A stretch of DNA of 64,000 nt from Halocaridina rubra (taxonomy: Eukaryota; Arthropoda; Malacostraca; Decapoda; Atyidae), in contig JAXCGZ010015152.1 in the NCBI GenBank assembly GCA_037179515.1, positions 1 through 64,000 on the forward strand, given 5' to 3'. Both the position numbers and the translations under genes were made by a program. Below are positions 59,867-64,000 of the stretch, piece by piece; the first letter of the stretch is position 1; the number at the start of each line of letters is the position of its first letter. The notes below the pieces were generated by a model. It saw nothing but the letters and a program-made list of their open reading frames with translations. It had not been told where the DNA came from and did no database searches.

Positions 59867-62800
59867 CTCTTATAGTACCATACTATTTAGCCCTCATTCA
59901 ATTTCTCTCGTCAACATTATGTATGAAGCATTTCAATACTGTACTGACTATTCTCCATACTAGGTAACAGCTTCCTTCTCTCACTCACGTCAACAGACCT
60001 CACCACCAAACTTAGTAGAGTTCCCTAAAAATCTACCAATAATTCAGTAGTTTTCCTGGTTCCAAATGTCTACAGTAGAGTGCACTGCTATGCAAAGAGC
60101 ATTTAATAGTACAGTACAATCATCTAGATACTAAATTAAAAATAGAATTCTGAATAAAATGTACAGGGGATCCTCAGTTTAGGATGTCCTCAACTTATAA
60201 TGTTCCATGATTATGATGCATCTCTCATAAATTATTTTGGTTCTTTCATTATAATATTTGGCCTGTACTACGTCTCCCAAGCATTAAGCAGATTCTTCTG
60301 ATGACAGTGCTTCGAAGAAAATGAAAGCCATCACCATGGAAGTGAAATTAGAGATAGTGAAACACACGGAAAAGGGAAAACTTTACTACTACATTAGCAC
60401 ATGTAAGCGATATGGGTGCTAATATAGGTGTGTTCCAACTTAAGCAGAAAATCAAGTTATGACATATCTTGAGGAATGGAAATATGACCTAAGTCGAAGA
60501 CCCCCTGTATTTGCTAATACATGAAACAATTTTCTGCAGAACAGAGCAGGGCTGTCAAATCTATAAGTTACCTCACTCAGCTTTGCAAATGCAATAAGGA
60601 GAGATTTCTAGGCATGTACAGCATCCACTGACATCATATTCAATAAACACAACCATTTAAGAACAGGAGTCATACTCTAGCTTGAATTCCCCAGCTCCAG
60701 CATATCTGTGTCCACCCCAATTGAAATAGGGACTCATTGTGACACATAAACTGATACAATATTCTTACTCCCTTAGCATGAGAGCACATTAAACACAGCC
60801 CAAAACAGTCCAGTTCATAGTTACCTCCATCTTTGGTGTTGGTTGCAAAAGTTGCGTTTGTCCTCTGAAATAAATAGAAATAATAATCAACATTCTATTT
60901 ATAGCTAATGTAGGATGTCAGCTGCTAATTAATTTTTAACATATATTACATAATGCAAACACTTAAGAGAACATATTAATCTCATATAATAGTCTACTAT
61001 CCTTATAAATTGCATAGACATATGAAAATTTATATTCAATATACGAATGTGCGATGATACAGTATGACTACTAGTATCATGAAATTAGTATCATGAAATT
61101 TCATTAAATGCTGGTACCATATATAGTAATATCAAAAGAGTATGGTGGTTACCAAATAACTATAAATAAAGAAACAATTGAGAACTATCTTGAAGTAGTA
61201 CTGTATATAAAGCTAATACACATCCCCTAATGCAGAAATATGATCACCCTGAAGAACTAACATTGAATAGTACAAACAATCAATATAATATTATTAGCAT
61301 CAACATATACAAACAAACAAATAAACAAACAAACAAACATTTATTTCCATTTTGTACAATGGTTATTCAACATTAATAGTAACTTATAAGTAGACATGTA
61401 ATTAAACTAATAAATAAGAGAGTTAGACATATAGTTAAATTAAATGTAGCTTTCATAGAAAATAATAATGCTGTAATAAAAATGTTAACAATAATGTTAA
61501 TAATAAAGTAGTAAGTATGCCACTAGATACAGGATCGTTATTATCGGCATCATTTCCATATTTGTTTACTTACAATGAGAATAATTAGTTCTTAATGAGC
61601 AGCAACTATTTGTCCAAAAGAACACTATATAGTTTGCCTTTGAAAGCTGTGAAGGAGGATGCATTTTTAAGATGCTCTGGAATATTATTCCAGAGTGTTG
61701 GCCCTTTGATAGTGATCATCTTTGAACCTGCTTCTGTGTTTGTTCTGTGAATAAAGAGCTCACTGCTCTGTCTTGTGTTGGTTCCCCTTATATCCCTGAC
61801 TGTTTTTAAATCAAATAGCCAGCTAGGATGATGGTCCAAAATTTTGAATACAAAAACATAAATAGCATAGCATCCCATCGTACACAAAGGTTCTATTTAA
61901 CATTGTCTCTACTTTAAATACTTTAAGTTTCTTGATATGAGAACTCCTGATATTTAATAATATATCTGGTAGATACGCACAAAATTATTTATATAACCAA
62001 TTAATCAGAGCTATAACTGCAAAACTGAGGACAGTGAGCAAATATCGTATATATAAAGTGTAAAAGGGTAGTTATCTAGTCACAGTGGCTAAAAAAAAAG
62101 TTAGGCTGTTGTACCTTATTTACTTTACCATTAATGCATGTTCTAAATGAGGCCAAATATATACTAGAGAATGCAAATCTCCACATATCTGTAGCTTTCT
62201 GCTACTTTTTTTTGGCTGGTATGTGTAGGACACAAAGCTTGGTAAGCTTATGGATCCCATTTAAACTGTTAAAAGGAAAGTAAAATAGTAAATAAGAAAA
62301 TACCACTGAGAACGCTAATAATGGACAAAGATCCTGCAAAATGCTACAATCTGGAAATCTACATGGGATAGCACAATATTATAATAAGATGCTATCTTAT
62401 ATTGTAGTAAATCATTTGGACCACCACCCAATAATAATAAAATGGAAAATTTGCAATTTCTTGGAAGAGCAAGGTATGATGAATGTGAAGAAAAAATGCT
62501 CAACTGTTTCTGGATAATCACAATAACCACAATTTGGATCCAGTCAAAGGTGCAGAAGATCAATATGAGCATGCAAACAGCAATACTGACGCTCCAAGGT
62601 GACTAATATGCAATTCTGGAGCTCAATTCACGGCTACAAATACCTTTCAAATTTGTGACTACCTAAGATATTTGACATCAAAATATAAAAGATGCTCTTC
62701 GATGTAACCATTCATTAGTATTTCAAGGTTACTTTCAGAGGACTCCCTAGAAAATCTAAAATGTTGTATCAAAGCAAGCCAAAGATTCACTGAACTTAAT

Positions 62801-63711
62801 GTCACCAATGACATTTACATTTTTGGTATACTGAAAATGGCGTTGACCTACGAACAATAAGTAATAATCTCTTATGCAGATGATAAGAAACAATTTCTAG
62901 GTTGATATGAATATAATTACCATAACACTGATACACAGGTACTGATGTCTTCATCAAAATTTCTACAAATCTCCACAATTCAAGTACAGTTGATTACTTA
63001 ATTAAAAATAAGAACAACACTGCAGATGCTTTGGCTTTTTTCTCAATTATAATGAACAGCTATATCAAGCCACTGATTCTGAGTATCTATACCTTCTATG
63101 GGGAAGAATATAATTCTGTTTCAAATATGCATACCTATGTTGATGTCGAGGATCATTATCTGACCTAATATTGCGGTGATCTTGATCCGGAGAATCCATA
63201 GATGCCAAAAGTTCCTGATGCTTTTTTAATTCTTCACAAGCTTTGTTCCAAGCAGATGTTCTCTTAACCTATATAAATACCATAATACAAGTTAAAAGAT
63301 ACCTAAAAATGTGATCATCAAGACAATTAAATTCGTGAAACAAATTTGTACTTGAGAGAGGTATAATTCAAATAATAAAATTTCTTAGAATACAGTATAC
63401 TGCATATGATCTTTAACTGAGAATGGGGATTCAATTACAAAACTTATTAATAGTTACAATGTGAAAAAATGAACACTAAGTGTTGCAAGACTGAAAAATA
63501 CATAATTCTAGCTATCAACATTAATCAATTTAAATGGTAATGCTATTTGCAAGTATATACTATATTAAAGGTTTATGCCCATAAATTGCTGTACCTGAAG
63601 TGTATGAATATTGACAGATATTGGACGAACATGCGACTTCTCAATAACGGCTCTTTGGTGTTGACTTCCAAAGAATCTGACATCAAATAAATCGTTTTCT
63701 TCCCGTATAAC
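54364..63711 (-). CDS. ZMYND11: ZMYND11 (BS69) orthologue, 3' part of gene
   Basis: Chromatin reader; vertebrate ZMYND11 binds H3.3 K36me3 through its Bromo-PWWP unit and recruits partners through the MYND finger. Exons (minus): 63711-63595 (PWWP end, [22 protein letters not shown]), 63268-63135 ([20 protein letters not shown]), 60864-60825, 58461-58264 (acidic), 56649-56593 (uncertain), 55961-55881, 54865-54704 (coiled coil to DTKKKQW), 54486-54364 (MYND). All phases agree, giving 303 visible residues. The MYND ligands are visible in [20 protein letters not shown] and [10 protein letters not shown], and the protein ends RRKR, as in ZMYND11. ZMYND8 is less likely because of that C-terminus and the VNIH.L.VKR...W.KAC.EL.. 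segment after PWWP. The PHD and Bromo exons lie right of the window. Confidence 0.93.
54704..54865 (-). CDS. ZMYND11: ZMYND11 coiled-coil exon
   Basis: 162 bp, phase 0, donor gtgagt, acceptor ttttttatag. It encodes a charged coiled coil ([19 protein letters not shown] and on to DTKKKQW) leading straight into the MYND finger. A tRNA-head-like relic (gcagctcagtggaag) lies only about 50 bases past the donor. Confidence 0.93.
55240..55475 (+). repeat. Dispersed repeat family C copy in a ZMYND11 intron
   Basis: Shares aatcccacttgtaagggggt, ggccaagtcaaaacac and attcaccagaa with 23980-24070. Confidence 0.5.
55685..55845 (+). mobile_element. SINE family B copy next to a ZMYND11 splice donor
   Basis: Body: aggaagggcatccagcttta, attcctcagctacaatcagt, ctgtgtccacccctataacg, aaaagtgacacataaaac. 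Similar 11-base strings (aatgtatgatc at about 55677 and aatgtatgaac at about 55870) may be its target duplication. The right one overlaps the splice donor region of the exon at 55881. Confidence 0.85.
55881..55961 (-). CDS. ZMYND11: ZMYND11 exon ([10 protein letters not shown]...)
   Basis: 81 bp, phase 0 at both ends. Acceptor aatttatttacag; donor is the non-consensus gttcat. It encodes [20 protein letters not shown] and MRDLADK, which reads smoothly into [11 protein letters not shown] of the next exon and resembles the pre-MYND coiled coil of vertebrate ZMYND11. Confidence 0.85.
56593..56649 (-). CDS. ZMYND11: Possible 57-bp microexon of ZMYND11
   Basis: Bounded by ctctcttttag and gtgata, phase 0 at both ends, encoding [19 protein letters not shown]. 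The splice sites and phase fit, but I cannot match the peptide to known family members and skipping it also keeps the frame. It is either an optional exon or a chance match. Confidence 0.45.
57345..57400 (-). repeat. Dispersed repeat family C fragment
   Basis: Reverse copy of the core (tgactcagccaccccttttataagg) found also near 11735, 23980 and 55240. Confidence 0.45.
57605..57904. mobile_element. Non-autonomous hAT element (MITE) with 8-bp target duplication
   Basis: 300 bp with terminal inverted repeats CAGTGGTTCCCAA and TTGGGAACCACGG. The flanking 8-mers CTCTATAG (57597-57604) and CTCTACAG (57905-57912) differ by one base, the size expected of hAT transposition. It resembles Charlie-type termini and has no transposase frame. 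Confidence 0.88.
58264..58461 (-). CDS. ZMYND11: ZMYND11 acidic exon
   Basis: 198 bp, phase 0, between acceptor ttgtatgatcag and donor gttagt. It encodes 66 residues dominated by Asp and Glu ([20 protein letters not shown], with [19 protein letters not shown] further on), then a Ser/Thr-rich end [16 protein letters not shown]. The vertebrate protein has an acidic/Ser segment at this position, but this one is markedly more acidic. Confidence 0.88.
58815..58962 (-). mobile_element. SINE family B copy in a ZMYND11 intron
   Basis: Reverse copy: gactattaatccccaaacag, gttgaagctgggggtttaag, ending in the head complement tcgaatctactaaccgatgc. Confidence 0.75.
59800..59867. repeat. (AAT)n microsatellite
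   Basis: Perfect AAT array of about 22 units in a ZMYND11 intron. Confidence 0.97.
60164..60508 (+). mobile_element. Short non-autonomous Tigger/pogo element in a ZMYND11 intron
   Basis: 345 bp, with TA duplicated on both sides. Termini CAGGGGATCCTCAGTTTAGG and (reverse) CAGGGGGTCTTCGACTTAGG. The interior keeps the start of a pogo-type helix-turn-helix ([20 protein letters not shown] near 60320), fused directly to the right terminus, so it is an internal deletion derivative. Confidence 0.85.
60665..60750 (+). mobile_element. SINE family B 3' fragment
   Basis: Body and tail only (ttgaattccccagctccagc, tctgtgtccaccccaattga, gtgacacataaa). It ends about 75 bases from the ZMYND11 exon at 60825. 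Confidence 0.7.
60825..60864 (-). CDS. ZMYND11: ZMYND11 40-bp exon
   Basis: Acceptor ctatttatttcag, donor gtaact. One base completes Arg from the previous exon, then [13 protein letters not shown]. Both joins are in frame (phase 2 in, phase 0 out). Confidence 0.75.
61590..61900 (-). mobile_element. LINE RT C-terminal fragment
   Basis: 93 open codons resembling the post-RT tail of CR1/jockey-type elements: [51 protein letters not shown] and [13 protein letters not shown] then stop. It is isolated in a ZMYND11 intron and in the gene's sense orientation. Confidence 0.65.
62300..62720 (-). mobile_element. LINE C-terminal zinc-motif fragment
   Basis: Minus-strand reading gives [17 protein letters not shown], and [20 protein letters not shown]. 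This is the Cys-rich DPNCxYC...ETVEHF motif that ends the polyprotein of I/R1/RTE-type non-LTR elements. Several frameshifts; truncated at both ends. Probably a different family from the fragment at 61590. Confidence 0.65.
63135..63268 (-). CDS. ZMYND11: ZMYND11 exon after PWWP
   Basis: 134 bp, acceptor tatttatatag, donor gtatgc. It encodes [20 protein letters not shown], then [20 protein letters not shown]. The first part is strongly diagnostic of ZMYND11. Confidence 0.93.
63595..63711 (-). CDS. ZMYND11: ZMYND11 PWWP C-terminal exon
   Basis: 117 bp, phase 0. Encodes [20 protein letters not shown] and [19 protein letters not shown], the last strand and helix of the PWWP domain. The acceptor taatttcag lies only about 15 bases from a 214-bp AT array. 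Confidence 0.93.
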
Positions 63712-63723
63712 CTGAAATTAAAT

Positions 63724-63943
<220 letters not shown>

Positions 63944-64000
63944 TGCCCTGTGGTGGCGGGCACAACATCAAAGCATAGCCCCAACGTATTCCCTGCGTCT

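Noticed and set aside
54364..63711. ZMYND8 instead of ZMYND11
   Set aside because: ZMYND8 has a similar KKKQW-C MYND start, but the RRKR C-terminus and the segment after PWWP ([21 protein letters not shown]) fit ZMYND11.

Overview
This is an animal nuclear genome window with split genes, GT-AG introns and many transposons. It is AT-rich and carries very long (AT)n, (CT)n, (CA)n and (AAT)n arrays. The chitin-binding cuticle protein gene, the load of non-LTR retrotransposons, the tRNA-headed SINEs and the microsatellite burden together suggest an arthropod, most likely a decapod crustacean. The species cannot be named from the sequence.

Four host protein genes can be supported. (1) 1395-2598 (+) encodes a cuticle protein with two Rebers-Riddiford domains, broken by one extra base inside the second domain. 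(2) 20139-22649 (-) is a four-exon EEF2KMT/FAM86-type eEF2-lysine methyltransferase of 486 residues with family-specific motifs and lineage-specific inserts. (3) 34308-41623 (+) is a four-exon gene for mitochondrial ribosomal protein L23 (151 residues). (4) 54364-63711 (-) is the 3' half of a ZMYND11 (BS69) orthologue: end of the PWWP domain, an acidic exon, a coiled coil and a C-terminal MYND zinc finger. Its 5' part lies beyond the right edge. Exon joins in genes 2-4 were worked out by reading phase and splice sites.

Mobile DNA fills much of the rest. 5841-10859 is a complete Ty1/copia element (minus strand) with 272-bp LTRs differing at one base, a 5-bp target duplication, a tRNA-iMet-type primer site and one uninterrupted 1,398-codon frame. 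That frame nevertheless seems to lack the second integrase catalytic aspartate. Non-LTR retrotransposons lie at 13197-15605, 26300-29540, 30181-33520, 35010-36460 and 61590-62720, all decayed or truncated. Two RTE-like 3' ends (12655-13192 and 15888-16420) form a large inverted repeat around the first of these. Tigger/pogo-like, hAT-like and other inverted-repeat elements sit in introns, and at least two tRNA-derived SINE families are scattered throughout.

Layout: 0-5 kb cuticle gene and microsatellites; 5-11 kb copia; 11-17 kb LINE and inverted repeat; 17-20 kb no recognised gene; 20-22.7 kb EEF2KMT; 22.7-26 kb repeats; 26-33.5 kb two LINEs in opposite orientation; 34-41.7 kb MRPL23 with transposon-filled introns; 44-54 kb a repeat-poor, plus-strand A-rich stretch downstream of ZMYND11; 54-64 kb ZMYND11. 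The host genes look unrelated in function. MRPL23 and ZMYND11 are convergent. I did not find a convincing novel multi-gene system. The most unusual things are structural: transposon and microsatellite architecture, and their closeness to splice sites.
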